Part shown: one piece after another, positions 1 to 8,670 of the stretch
Position numbering within the stretch: the first letter of the stretch is position 1
Layout of the letters: each line of letters starts with the position of its first letter
Assembly (NCBI GenBank): GCA_017745135.1
Contig: JAGIAB010000099.1
Span: forward strand, 1 to 9,271
Length of the DNA stretch: 9,271 nucleotides
Source of the DNA: Flavisolibacter sp.
GTDB taxonomy: Bacteria; Bacteroidota; Bacteroidia; Chitinophagales; Chitinophagaceae
Reading direction: 5' to 3'
The notes under the pieces: model-generated
What the model saw: the letters and a program-made list of their open reading frames with translations, nothing else
What the model was told of the DNA's origin: nothing
The model's database searches: none
Program-made: the position numbers and the translations under genes

Positions 1-3000
1 GTGCTAAAACTTTGCCCGTTGGCGGCTAATAGATCGGATATTTCAATGCTCGCTGATTTTCTATAAACGCCTGCTTCCTCCTGGTTGTCATCAAGATCAT
101 ACGCTTCGATCCATGCTTGTGCATCATTTCCTCTTATCCATACTTTGTTGCTGGCATTGGGCAACTGGCCATGATTATTAAATTGAAAATCCAGACGGAT
201 GTCATCGCTAGTCGTATTATAATTGGTGAGATTGAACGTGCCAGTTAAATAATTGGTATTGCCCGGTGAATAAAAACGGTTTGCATCAAGTGTTAATGCT
301 TTTGTTCCTGAGTGAGCAATGCCCGAGTTGATAAAGCTTCTCAATCTTCCATAGATCGTTGTTCTTGAAAAATCATAGCGTTCCAGTCCGCTCAATGCGA
401 CAGTGTCTTTTTCGTAAGAGGCAGCAGTCGCTGTTTCAATATTATCAATAAAATCAGAAGTTAGATTCAATGGTTGATTGTCTGCATGTCTTACCAGGGT
501 AGTTGCGGTGTCATTTACTGAAACAGGATCAGCAGTCGAATTTTTCACTACTACAACCAAATTGTAGTTGCCCGCGGCAGAAAGATCGGCAGTTGTTGTA
601 AATGTGTAATCATAAGTTGCTCCTGCAGCAATGGTTGTAGTTACGTTTTCTGTAACGAATGCGCCACCGTTAATAGAATACTTTACATCAAAATTGTTAA
701 CAGGCGCATCATCTAAATTTTTTACCCGCACTTTGACTGCTGTAGTTGAATTCAATTGTGTAGAAGTAAATTTTCTTCCTGAAGAAGGGGAAAGAATAGC
801 ATCGATTTTCAGATCGTTATCTGAGATGTTTCCACTGCAAGTACCGGTGTTGGGCTGACGCGAAATAGCAATTGCTCTTCTCCCTGGCTTCCCATTCACT
901 CCTGCACGAACCGTTACCCAATAAACAGAGTCTTTGGACAAACCGTTAAATGTATAAGTCGTTCCCGTAGTTGTTGCAACCGTTTTCATTTCATCACCTT
1001 GCAGCATCATCACTTCATAATCGGTGGCGCCTGTTACTGCTGTCCAGTTGAGATTGATATATCCTTCGCATTGAACTGCCGCCAGTGAAACCACAGGCTG
1101 GCCAACGATAGTAAAAGCATTGCTTGTTGAACTTTCACCCGTTCCTTCTTTTGTAATTCTTACCAAGGCATTATCTGTAGTTACATTGGGAACTGTCCAT
1201 GAATATAATAAGCGGTTGATATCAACGCCTGTAGCAATGGTGCTCCAACTCGATCCTCCATCTGAAGAAAACTCAAGGGTTACCGTGCCTGAAGAATATC
1301 CGTAAGCTTCCCATCCAATTTTTATCTGGTCGTTTTGACTGGTTGAAGGAGTTAAACCTTCGCCGCCTGCAGGAGATGTGAGTTTTAATTGAACTGGTAT
1401 AGCATCATACACTACAAAATATTCCTGAGAAGGATTTTGAGTGATGGCCCTACCAGTTACCCTGATCGTATAATTCCCTGCTGCCGGATTGTTGATCACA
1501 ACTTGTTCAATATTGTTCATGTGGTCGGCACCACTTACGGCAACGTTCGAAAGGTTGTTGTTTGCAGTGTCTAAAATTTTAGGAAGTGTGGTTGCTAGAG
1601 ATGCATCGGTTACTTCGAGGTCAAGATCGTTCACCAGGGTTTTTACGCTGAGGGGAGAAGCTGCCGGATCGTTCCAATACAACATCACCTTTAATTGAGC
1701 TGTGTTGGCCGGAACAGTGATCGCATGTGTATTGGTAGAACCGTTCGTGCTGTTAGCAATAAAGTAATGGTTGTTCTCAAGCATGTCAATGCTTCTCAAT
1801 AAATTCATCCAACCAAATCCATATTGAAAGTCGGGGCCCGTATTTCCTTTGTCTAATGCACCATTGCAAAGCAAAGCTTTCATCAAACCGTTCTTTGGAC
1901 TGGCTCCACCATTTAATTGCCGGTAACGTTGATATAATAAAGTCAATCCTCCAGCAACCGCAGGCGCAGCCATGCTTGTTCCCTGACCATAGAAATAACC
2001 GTTGTTGGCGGATGCTGAGGCGACTCTTTGTCCCATTGCTGTAATCTCTGGTTTCAGTCTTCCATCTTTTACAGGTCCCCGGCTTGAAAAGCCTGAAATA
2101 AAACCTGTATCCGTTGTAGCACCTACAGTGATTACGTTCTTTGCCGATTGGTAGCCTCCCAGGACAGTATGATAACCTGGGAGAAAAGGAGGACAAGTCA
2201 GACCTCCGCTATTACCGGCAGCAAAAACGTTAGTGAGACTTGGCATGTCGAATGCCATCTGGTCCAGTAGGCGCGAGTAGAGATCATAGGTGCCCATGTA
2301 ACCACAGTCAATATTATCGCCATAGGAATTATTGGTGATCACCATTCCATAGTCGTTCACATAAGTAGATGCGTTTAAAATAATTCCATTGAAAACCTGG
2401 CTTACGATAGTGGCTTTTGGTGCGTAGCCCCGAAAAAGCTCATTTACATTTCCGGCACCGGTCAGGGTTCCTGTAGTATGATAGCCGTGACTTCCAAAAT
2501 CGATTGCCGCACGGTTGATCAATCTTCCTGAAAAGTCAATATGTGTTTGAACATCGGCATTATCACCGATACCAACTGTGATCCCTTCTCCATTCAATCC
2601 TTTCCCACCATTAGCAATGCTTGCATTTAAAGCAGTAGCTCCAGAGGCAGAGCGGCTGTTGTAATTCAGAGGCTGATCACCTCCCGGCGCAGCTTGCACA
2701 AATTCAACGAAGGGCAGTGCAGCCAGTTCTTTTAAACGATTAGAAGCAATACGTAAGGAAAGAATTCTGTACGATTGATATTGAATGGAAAGAACATCGA
2801 AGTTTAATTGCTTAAAATTATTGATGACCTCTTCCGAAGAATAAGTTTTAGGAAAACTGATCCATACATCAATGGTGCCCGCAACTTTTATGGCAGAAGG
2901 TGGAATGATGCCCGAGGCAAGCCTTGATTCCATTTTCATTTCCGGCGAAGGCTGAAGAATAGATCTTGCTTTTGCCAGTTCCAGTATTGTTGAAGACGGG

Positions 3001-3296
3001 TTTCCTGAAATGCTTACGGTATAGGCGTTGTTGGGGATATACTCCAATAGTTCAATGCCATTGGCTGAAAGCAATTTTTTAGTGGCTTCTGTGGGAATCG
3101 ATTCAAACTGAAGAATTGCAAAGGTTTTACGCTGAAACCTTACGGCTTTTATATTGAAAGAATCAACGAGCCCCTTCCTGATATTAGGCTGCAGTTTTAC
3201 GAAGCCATTTTTCAGATGAAGGCTGTAATCTTGTGCAAATAAAACAGGGGAAAATAAGATAAGTGCGAAAAGCAGGCTTAGTCGGTTAAATTTCAT
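1..3296 (-). CDS. Secreted subtilisin-like (S8) serine protease with C-terminal beta-sandwich domains, C-terminus beyond window
   Basis: The frame is open from ATG at 3296 to the left edge (1098 codons, no stop). The start gives a clean signal peptide (MKFNRLSLLFALILFSPVLFAQ). Residues about 22-210 look like a propeptide. The S8 catalytic domain (about 215-500) shows Asp245 (VGIGDN), His270 (GSHGYHTTGT), oxyanion Asn362 (FAAGNSGG) and Ser441 (GTSMAAPAVAG), so it should be an active endopeptidase. VITNNSYG and the following beta-sandwich (about 505-632, with LVNDLDLEV and NNIEQVVI) resemble KP-43-type subtilases. Then come an Ig-like domain (about 633-730, SPAGGEG, SSDGGSSW), a fibronectin type III-like domain (about 730-815), a CARDB-like domain (about 820-945) and a probable jelly-roll region (about 945 onward). 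A T9SS sorting domain is expected at the missing C-terminus but is not seen. It lies 100 bases downstream of the PKD gene on the same strand. The family call is firm; the substrate is unknown. Confidence 0.93.
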   Translation of the reverse strand, partial: MKFNRLSLLFALILFSPVLFAQDYSLHLKNGFVKLQPNIRKGLVDSFNIKAVRFQRKTFAILQFESIPTEATKKLLSANGIELLEYIPNNAYTVSISGNPSSTILELAKARSILQPSPEMKMESRLASGIIPPSAIKVAGTIDVWISFPKTYSSEEVINNFKQLNFDVLSIQYQSYRILSLRIASNRLKELAALPFVEFVQAAPGGDQPLNYNSRSASGATALNASIANGGKGLNGEGITVGIGDNADVQTHIDFSGRLINRAAIDFGSHGYHTTGTLTGAGNVNELFRGYAPKATIVSQVFNGIILNASTYVNDYGMVITNNSYGDNIDCGYMGTYDLYSRLLDQMAFDMPSLTNVFAAGNSGGLTCPPFLPGYHTVLGGYQSAKNVITVGATTDTGFISGFSSRGPVKDGRLKPEITAMGQRVASASANNGYFYGQGTSMAAPAVAGGLTLLYQRYRQLNGGASPKNGLMKALLCNGALDKGNTGPDFQYGFGWMNLLRSIDMLENNHYFIANSTNGSTNTHAITVPANTAQLKVMLYWNDPAASPLSVKTLVNDLDLEVTDASLATTLPKILDTANNNLSNVAVSGADHMNNIEQVVINNPAAGNYTIRVTGRAITQNPSQEYFVVYDAIPVQLKLTSPAGGEGLTPSTSQNDQIKIGWEAYGYSSGTVTLEFSSDGGSSWSTIATGVDINRLLYSWTVPNVTTDNALVRITKEGTGESSTSNAFTIVGQPVVSLAAVQCEGYINLNWTAVTGATDYEVMMLQGDEMKTVATTTGTTYTFNGLSKDSVYWVTVRAGVNGKPGRRAIAISRQPNTGTCSGNISDNDLKIDAILSPSSGRKFTSTQLNSTTAVKVRVKNLDDAPVNNFDVKYSINGGAFVTENVTTTIAAGATYDYTFTTTADLSAAGNYNLVVVVKNSTADPVSVNDTATTLVRHADNQPLNLTSDFIDNIETATAASYEKDTVALSGLERYDFSRTTIYGRLRSFINSGIAHSGTKALTLDANRFYSPGNTNYLTGTFNLTNYNTTSDDIRLDFQFNNHGQLPNASNKVWIRGNDAQAWIEAYDLDDNQEEAGVYRKSASIEISDLLAANGQSFS

Positions 3297-3396
3297 GGAT
3301 ATTATGGTTCTTCGAGCTAAAAATAGATAAAATAACTAATTAAATAAAGCCTTGCCGGGATTGAATTTGATTTGATTTTGCTAAAGCAGAAGTGTT

Positions 3397-6300
3397 TTAT
3401 CTGATTAAGGTAACCGTGCCTTTAAACGTAAATACTTCTCCTGAAATACACTCCATTTCAGCCATGTAGACATACGTACCGGCCTCTGCATATTGTCCTT
3501 TGTATTTACCATCCCAGCCAGCGGAGCGGTCATCAATTCCGATATTATTTCTTTCAAATACCACTTGTCCCCACCGGTTATAAATTTTAAAATGCTTAAT
3601 GACATTGACCCCGCTTCCTTTAGCATAAAAAATATCATTCTTACCGTTATTATTAGGTGTAAATGCATTGGGTATATGAACATTGGCGATAGCACATTGC
3701 AGTTTTACCAAAACGGTATCGGAAGCTGTGCATCCCCAGGTATTGGTGACCTTTACTACATAGGCTGTTTGCATCTTGGGTGTTGCGATGGGGGCTGGGC
3801 AATTGGTACAACTTAAATTATTTCCCGGCGACCATAACCATGATACCACGTCATCGCTTGCTGTTGCATTTAATTGATAAGGTATGCCGCCAACAATAGT
3901 TAGGTCAGGACCAGCATTAACCGTTGGACGATTACGAACGGTTACCATAATGCTGACCGTATCCTTAAAGCAATTGTAATTATCAGAGCCAACGATTGTG
4001 TAGGTTGCAGTATTTGAAGTAGTAAGTATCGGGTTGGAGATTGCAGTGTTGCTTAGTCCTGAAGTGGTATTAATCCACTGATAACTTGCCGCACCGCTGG
4101 CGTTCAATTGAAGGCTTGATCCAATACATAGATCTGCGCTGGCCGGCAATTGTACTTTAATACGCGGAGCAATAGTTAAAGAAATCGAATCAGAATTAAC
4201 GCAGCCTTTATCGCTTGTTACCTGCACTTTGTATTTGGTTGATATTACAGGCGTTGCCATAGGGTTAGCAATGGCAGCATTGCTCAATCCTGTAGAAGGT
4301 GACCATAAATAAGTTCCACCACCCGCTGATGACAACCGTATAGAATCACCAAAACAAACAACCTGTTGTTTGGGTGACGCATTGATAGCGGGTTTTGCAT
4401 TTACAGTTAAAATATGAGTTGCCGTATCCAAACAACCATTTTTATTTACCACCATAGAAACCACATACGTTCCTGCAGATCTATATATTTGAGAAGCCGG
4501 GTTTTGTTGTGAAGAAGTATTTCCATTCGCAAAATTCCAGTTCCATTGCAAATTGCCGCTTGGGTTAGCTGAACCTGTAAACTGAACAGAACCATCCTGG
4601 CATATTTCACTTATTGCAGTAATAATGCCATGTGCTCTTTCATTAACGACAATATCTGCAGTTGTTGTTTTTCTACATCCGTATTGAGAAGTGACGCCGA
4701 ACCTGACCTTATAGGTTCCCGGAACATTATAACGGAAAGAAGGATTCTTGATATCAGAAACATCTGCAGCATTACCTGTTCCAAAATCCCATTGGTAAGT
4801 AAGTGGCGTTCCTGTTTTTGATTCTGCAAAATTGAAAACATCAGGAGTAAAGTAAATCAGCGCTGAATCACATACCAAGGATGGGATTCCCTTTATAGCA
4901 ATATTGAGGCTGTCAATAATTATTTTTTCTGAAAGCTCGGTTGATGCCGTACAACCGTTATTGTCTTTTGCAATGAGTTTTGGATTGTATACTCCTGCAT
5001 AATTATAGACGTGCGAGAGAGCTGTTGCTCCTGAAGCAACAATACCATCTCCAAAATCCCATATATGGCTGTTGCTATGAGTAACACTGCTTTGGAGGGT
5101 TATCATTTGTGAAGTACAACCCTGCAATATATCAGCAGAGATTTGAGCAGATGGTTGTTTTACTTCTATGGAATCGATATAAGTCCCGGTGAGACCATTA
5201 TAGCCGTAAGTAGTTAACGTAATCTTATAGATACCGGGTTGGTAATAAATATGTGTAGGGAAGGGTTGAACACTGGATGTGCCATCACCAAAATCCCATT
5301 TCAACCGATAGTAACCCACAGAAAGATTATTAATGCGTAGCATCACCGGTGGACAGGAATTGCTTCCAATAAACGAACTGCTGAATGCAAATGCTGTTTG
5401 AAAATCTTTTACGTTAATCACTTGTTTTGCTGTATCGGAACATGAAGTCGCAGGATCTGTTGCTATTAGGTAAACAGTATAAGTTCCGGCCTGCGTATAC
5501 GTGTGTGAACCTGTATAATTTGTTGAAGTGCCACCATCTCCATAAATCCATTTGTAATCGATAGAGCCGCTGCTCCAGCCATAACTGCTGTTATAAAAAT
5601 TGACAGTGGTATTTAGAGGGACATTAGGCACATATAAACCGGTGGCGGTGAAAGATGCTTTTGCTCCTCTTGCATTCACCGTTTTTGTAAAAGATGAACT
5701 GCAGCCACTAACATCAGTAACGGTAAGTCGCACAGTATAACTGCCGGGGTTTTTATACACATGCTTTACTGTAGATGAACTATTGCTGGTTTGTGTGGTG
5801 CCATCGCCAAAATCCCAAAACCAGGTGGCAAGCGCAGTAGCAGTTGACGATTTAGAGGTGTCCCTAAAAACAAATTCCGATTTGTAACACAGGTCGCTGC
5901 TTTGAAGGGTGAAGCCAGGTTTAGGTCCGTTCACTAATACATTTACAAAATTGGAAGTGTCGGCACAGGTGTTGTTGCCGGTGCGGATAATGGCCTTGAA
6001 TTGCGATGTGCCTGCGGTGAAGTTTCGTAAAGTGCCGCTGAAGTTGGTGTATTTCCACGAATAATAGTCATATCCCGAACCAGTGAACGGTGTGCCATCG
6101 TTGTACTCCAATTTATCAACATAGTATTGTCCATATTCAACGTTGCCGGCATAGGGATTGGTTTGCAGGTTTGAAATTTGAATATTGACAGAGCCGTTAG
6201 CGCATATCTGGCTAGGACTTGCTGTTAATAGAGGCGTTTGCTTTAATAAAACACGAACAGTTTGCGTACTTGTTAAAGTACAGCCATTATAATAACTGGT

Positions 6301-8577
6301 CAATCGAACCTGGTAGGTTCCTGAAGTTGTGTAGGTATGCTTTACCACATGCGCACCTGAATCATAAGGCATGGTTATGCCATCGCCAAAATCCCACATA
6401 CCTCCGCTTGCACGCAGCGAACGTTGGTCGAATGTTACTTCCCCTCTTGTGCCATCACAGGTAGTTTGTGCTTTGGTTATGGTAACAGAAGAGGGAAGAA
6501 CATTGGCATAAACTTCTTTATAGGTAGTATCTGCACAATGGCCAATTTTATTGATGAACATGACCATGTATTTACCGGTATCTCTGTAATAGTGTACAGG
6601 AGTAGAGTAATAGTCTGTTCCTCCATCGCCAAACCTCCAGTCCCAATAATCAGAGAAAAAAGAATTATCCGCAAACTGAAGATTTAGTGAATTGCCACAT
6701 GGTACAGTATACCTAAAATCAGCTTTTGGTTTTCCATAAACACGAACGGTATAAAATATGGTTCCCGAGCAACTACTTTCGGTTGTGTATTTTAAACTTA
6801 CATTGTAAATCCCTTCTTTATTATAGCTGGCTTGTGGTGTGGCGTCTGTTGAAGTTTCACCATTGGCAAGATTCCAGGAATAGCTTTGGATGGTTTGATT
6901 ACTATTCACTGCAAATTTTATGGTGAGGGAATCGCAATCATAATTTCCTCTTGGGCTCGTGCTGTATGTGTGATAAATATTTGCATTGGGACGAAAAATA
7001 TTTACCGGTTTACTTGTACTGCTGCTGCACCCATAGGTGTTAGATACGGTTAAATACGCTGTGTGGTAACCATCGCTTGAAAAATTATAAGCGGCATTTT
7101 GCTGAGTGGAAAAAGAATTGTACCAATCCATCTGCCATTGCCATGCGGTTGCACCGGCAGTAGTGTCTTTAAATTTTACGGTGACAGGTGCACCACAAAC
7201 ACCTCCATAATCAACAACAAAGCCCTGGAGCTTTGGCAAAGGGTTCACTACAATAGTTTTGCTTACCGTTTCACTACAGGTGCCAAATGTATTCGCCAGT
7301 TTCATGGTATAAGTGCCTGGTTGATTATACACATGCGATACCGAGTTATAAGTTGTGTTATAGGAAGACCCATCACCAAAATCCCAACTCATAAGTCCGG
7401 GCACTACTGTACTTTTTTCTGTGAAACTGACCGGACTACCCTGGCATACAGAAGGAGGCATTGTAATATCACTGTTGAAATTGACTCTGTCTTGAACGGT
7501 GATGATTTTCGTAACAGTGTCGTTGCAGGTATTGTTATACGTGTTGATCAGGGTTACATTGTAATTGCCTGCAGTAGCATAGGTATGACTGGTGTTATAA
7601 AACGAGTTGGTTGATGAAGCATCCCCAAATTGCCAAAAACTGTTGCTTGGATACAAATAACTGCTGCTGTTGAAATTTATCTGCCTGCACAAAGCCTGGT
7701 TGGTAAAATCCGTATTGAAATAAGCTGCATTTACCGAAGAAGAAAAACTGGTAACCGAACAGCCATCTGTATTAGAAACAGTGAGGCTTATTGGATACAC
7801 TCCTTTTTTATTAAACTGGTGTGATGGACTTTTTTCAGACGAAGAAGTGCCGTCACCAAAATTCCAGTTATACATTAATGTGCCCGGCCCTGTGCTGTTA
7901 TTGGTTAACTGAATGGATTCTTCAATAGAACACAGCAATGATTTATCAATAGTGAACTGAGGATCAATTTTTGGCAGGATTTCAACAATATTTGGTTTGG
8001 TAACACTTGCCTGGCAGCCATAGCTATTGGTCACGGTTAAGCTAACAGTAGCCATTTGTTCACTGTAATAATAATGGCCCATTTGATTGCTGTATCCTTG
8101 TTGTGTTGTACCATCGCCGAAATCCCACTGATAAGAATTAATGAATCCGTCACCTGCAGTGGATGTAGAATTAAATTGAGCAGCAGCCGGTAAACAGACT
8201 TTTGCACTGGCAGAAGAAAAATCAACCACCGGTTTTTTATAAACCGTTATTGTTTTTGAACGTGTTGCTGTTTGATTACCATCAGTAACAGTTAATGTGA
8301 CGGTGTATGTTTTTTCCTGTAAATAAATGGCTGAAGGATTTTTTAAAATTGACATGTTACCATTGCCAAAATCCCAGCTATATTTTGCATTAGCAGAAGC
8401 ACTTGATAAGTTGGTGAAGTTGATAGTTACAGGAGAACAGCCGCCTGTCTTGTCCATTGTAAAATCCACAAATAGCTGTGCATTGCACAGAAGAGAAAAA
8501 AACACGGTGCATAAAATAAAAAAGGTCCGGGCAACTCTCATATCAGTAAGCTTCAGTTTGACAAAGTAATTAAGCAT
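3397..8577 (-). CDS. Giant PKD-repeat surface protein with gliding-motility/T9SS type B C-terminal domain
   Basis: Intact gene of 1726 codons ending in TAA. It has a signal peptide (hydrophobic FFILCTVFFSLLCNAQ, residues 19-34) and 19 Ig-fold modules of about 80-90 residues. Many carry the PKD signature WDFGDG, with key Trp at residues 68, 151, 238, 315, 398, 479, 568, 647, 728, 841, 921, 1010, 1094, 1173, 1263, 1347, 1425, 1501 and 1582. The last three use a WSPxxGLSN-type variant. Residues 1632-1726 form the gliding-motility-associated C-terminal domain (IPNAFTPNNNGKNDIF, IYNRWGQVVFE, GWDGKYKG, GTYVYM), which in known relatives directs export by T9SS. No enzyme domain is visible, so an adhesin, filament or matrix role is inferred. 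The start is uncertain: ATG at 8577 places 12 residues before a second ATG at 8541 (MRVARTFF), which gives a more typical signal peptide and a better distance from the putative promoter; the mature protein is unaffected. Confidence 0.95.
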   Translation of the reverse strand: MLNYFVKLKLTDMRVARTFFILCTVFFSLLCNAQLFVDFTMDKTGGCSPVTINFTNLSSASANAKYSWDFGNGNMSILKNPSAIYLQEKTYTVTLTVTDGNQTATRSKTITVYKKPVVDFSSASAKVCLPAAAQFNSTSTAGDGFINSYQWDFGDGTTQQGYSNQMGHYYYSEQMATVSLTVTNSYGCQASVTKPNIVEILPKIDPQFTIDKSLLCSIEESIQLTNNSTGPGTLMYNWNFGDGTSSSEKSPSHQFNKKGVYPISLTVSNTDGCSVTSFSSSVNAAYFNTDFTNQALCRQINFNSSSYLYPSNSFWQFGDASSTNSFYNTSHTYATAGNYNVTLINTYNNTCNDTVTKIITVQDRVNFNSDITMPPSVCQGSPVSFTEKSTVVPGLMSWDFGDGSSYNTTYNSVSHVYNQPGTYTMKLANTFGTCSETVSKTIVVNPLPKLQGFVVDYGGVCGAPVTVKFKDTTAGATAWQWQMDWYNSFSTQQNAAYNFSSDGYHTAYLTVSNTYGCSSSTSKPVNIFRPNANIYHTYSTSPRGNYDCDSLTIKFAVNSNQTIQSYSWNLANGETSTDATPQASYNKEGIYNVSLKYTTESSCSGTIFYTVRVYGKPKADFRYTVPCGNSLNLQFADNSFFSDYWDWRFGDGGTDYYSTPVHYYRDTGKYMVMFINKIGHCADTTYKEVYANVLPSSVTITKAQTTCDGTRGEVTFDQRSLRASGGMWDFGDGITMPYDSGAHVVKHTYTTSGTYQVRLTSYYNGCTLTSTQTVRVLLKQTPLLTASPSQICANGSVNIQISNLQTNPYAGNVEYGQYYVDKLEYNDGTPFTGSGYDYYSWKYTNFSGTLRNFTAGTSQFKAIIRTGNNTCADTSNFVNVLVNGPKPGFTLQSSDLCYKSEFVFRDTSKSSTATALATWFWDFGDGTTQTSNSSSTVKHVYKNPGSYTVRLTVTDVSGCSSSFTKTVNARGAKASFTATGLYVPNVPLNTTVNFYNSSYGWSSGSIDYKWIYGDGGTSTNYTGSHTYTQAGTYTVYLIATDPATSCSDTAKQVINVKDFQTAFAFSSSFIGSNSCPPVMLRINNLSVGYYRLKWDFGDGTSSVQPFPTHIYYQPGIYKITLTTYGYNGLTGTYIDSIEVKQPSAQISADILQGCTSQMITLQSSVTHSNSHIWDFGDGIVASGATALSHVYNYAGVYNPKLIAKDNNGCTASTELSEKIIIDSLNIAIKGIPSLVCDSALIYFTPDVFNFAESKTGTPLTYQWDFGTGNAADVSDIKNPSFRYNVPGTYKVRFGVTSQYGCRKTTTADIVVNERAHGIITAISEICQDGSVQFTGSANPSGNLQWNWNFANGNTSSQQNPASQIYRSAGTYVVSMVVNKNGCLDTATHILTVNAKPAINASPKQQVVCFGDSIRLSSAGGGTYLWSPSTGLSNAAIANPMATPVISTKYKVQVTSDKGCVNSDSISLTIAPRIKVQLPASADLCIGSSLQLNASGAASYQWINTTSGLSNTAISNPILTTSNTATYTIVGSDNYNCFKDTVSIMVTVRNRPTVNAGPDLTIVGGIPYQLNATASDDVVSWLWSPGNNLSCTNCPAPIATPKMQTAYVVKVTNTWGCTASDTVLVKLQCAIANVHIPNAFTPNNNGKNDIFYAKGSGVNVIKHFKIYNRWGQVVFERNNIGIDDRSAGWDGKYKGQYAEAGTYVYMAEMECISGEVFTFKGTVTLIR
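3400..3684 (-). other. T9SS type B sorting (gliding-motility-associated C-terminal) domain
   Basis: These are the last 95 residues of the giant protein. The order of motifs (IPNAFTPN, ND-F, F-IYNRWG-VVFE, GWDGK, GTYVY, GTVTLIR at the very end) matches the CHU_C / TIGR04131-type domain as I know it. In Flavobacterium-type bacteria this class is recognised by the type IX secretion machinery and often needs a PorP/SprF-like membrane partner. The usual N-x-DG-ND acidic loop reads NNNGKND here, so one Asp is replaced by Asn. Confidence 0.9.
3690..8475 (-). repeat. Array of 19 PKD/PKD-like modules encoded in tandem
   Basis: The distances between the core Trp residues of successive modules are 83, 87, 77, 83, 81, 89, 79, 81, 113, 80, 89, 84, 79, 90, 84, 78, 76 and 81 residues. 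This is a steady period apart from one long step. The modules are divergent in protein sequence, so the array is old rather than a recent expansion. The DNA of the WDFGDG core stays similar: on the plus strand, ccatcgccaaaatccca or one- to two-base variants recur near 5801, 6380, 5282, 7370 and 8111. Fifteen modules carry one Cys near the start and one near the end, suggesting a disulfide per module. Confidence 0.9.
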
Positions 8578-8589
8578 TGGTTATGCGTA

Positions 8590-8619
8590 CAAGATAGACA
8601 ATGATGAGCTTCGGTGCAA
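8590..8619 (-). promoter_or_regulatory. Putative Bacteroidota-type promoter of the PKD-protein gene
   Basis: Read on the minus strand: TTG (complement of 8617-8619), 20 bases, then TATCTTG (complement of 8590-8596). The geometry and the one-base-short second box are the same as in the promoter facing the other way. The start of transcription would be near 8583. That leaves about 6 bases before the ATG at 8577 but about 40 before the ATG at 8541, which favours the second start. Confidence 0.35.
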
Positions 8620-8670
8620 TGACCAAAACACTTTATCCTTAAGAATAGCAATTCGTCCAATGAAATGTGC

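Noticed and set aside
1786..2196. A 136-codon open frame on the minus strand
   Set aside because: It overlaps the protease catalytic domain in another frame on the same strand. The protease frame is open and carries the catalytic Asn and nearby motifs here.
1..3296. Possible frameshift or pseudogene because the protease frame has no stop in the window
   Set aside because: The frame reads continuously from the signal peptide to the edge with domains in sensible order; the gene is only cut by the window.
7099..7614. A 171-codon open frame on the plus strand
   Set aside because: It lies fully antisense to the PKD gene, whose frame shows clear repeated domains. The translation has no recognisable domain and is rich in Cys, His and Arg, as expected of a shadow frame.
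3690..8475. CRISPR-like or satellite DNA repeats suggested by the recurring ccatcgccaaaatccca
   Set aside because: The repeats are in coding phase, spaced by about 240-270 bases of divergent sequence, and explained by the conserved WDFGDG core of PKD modules.
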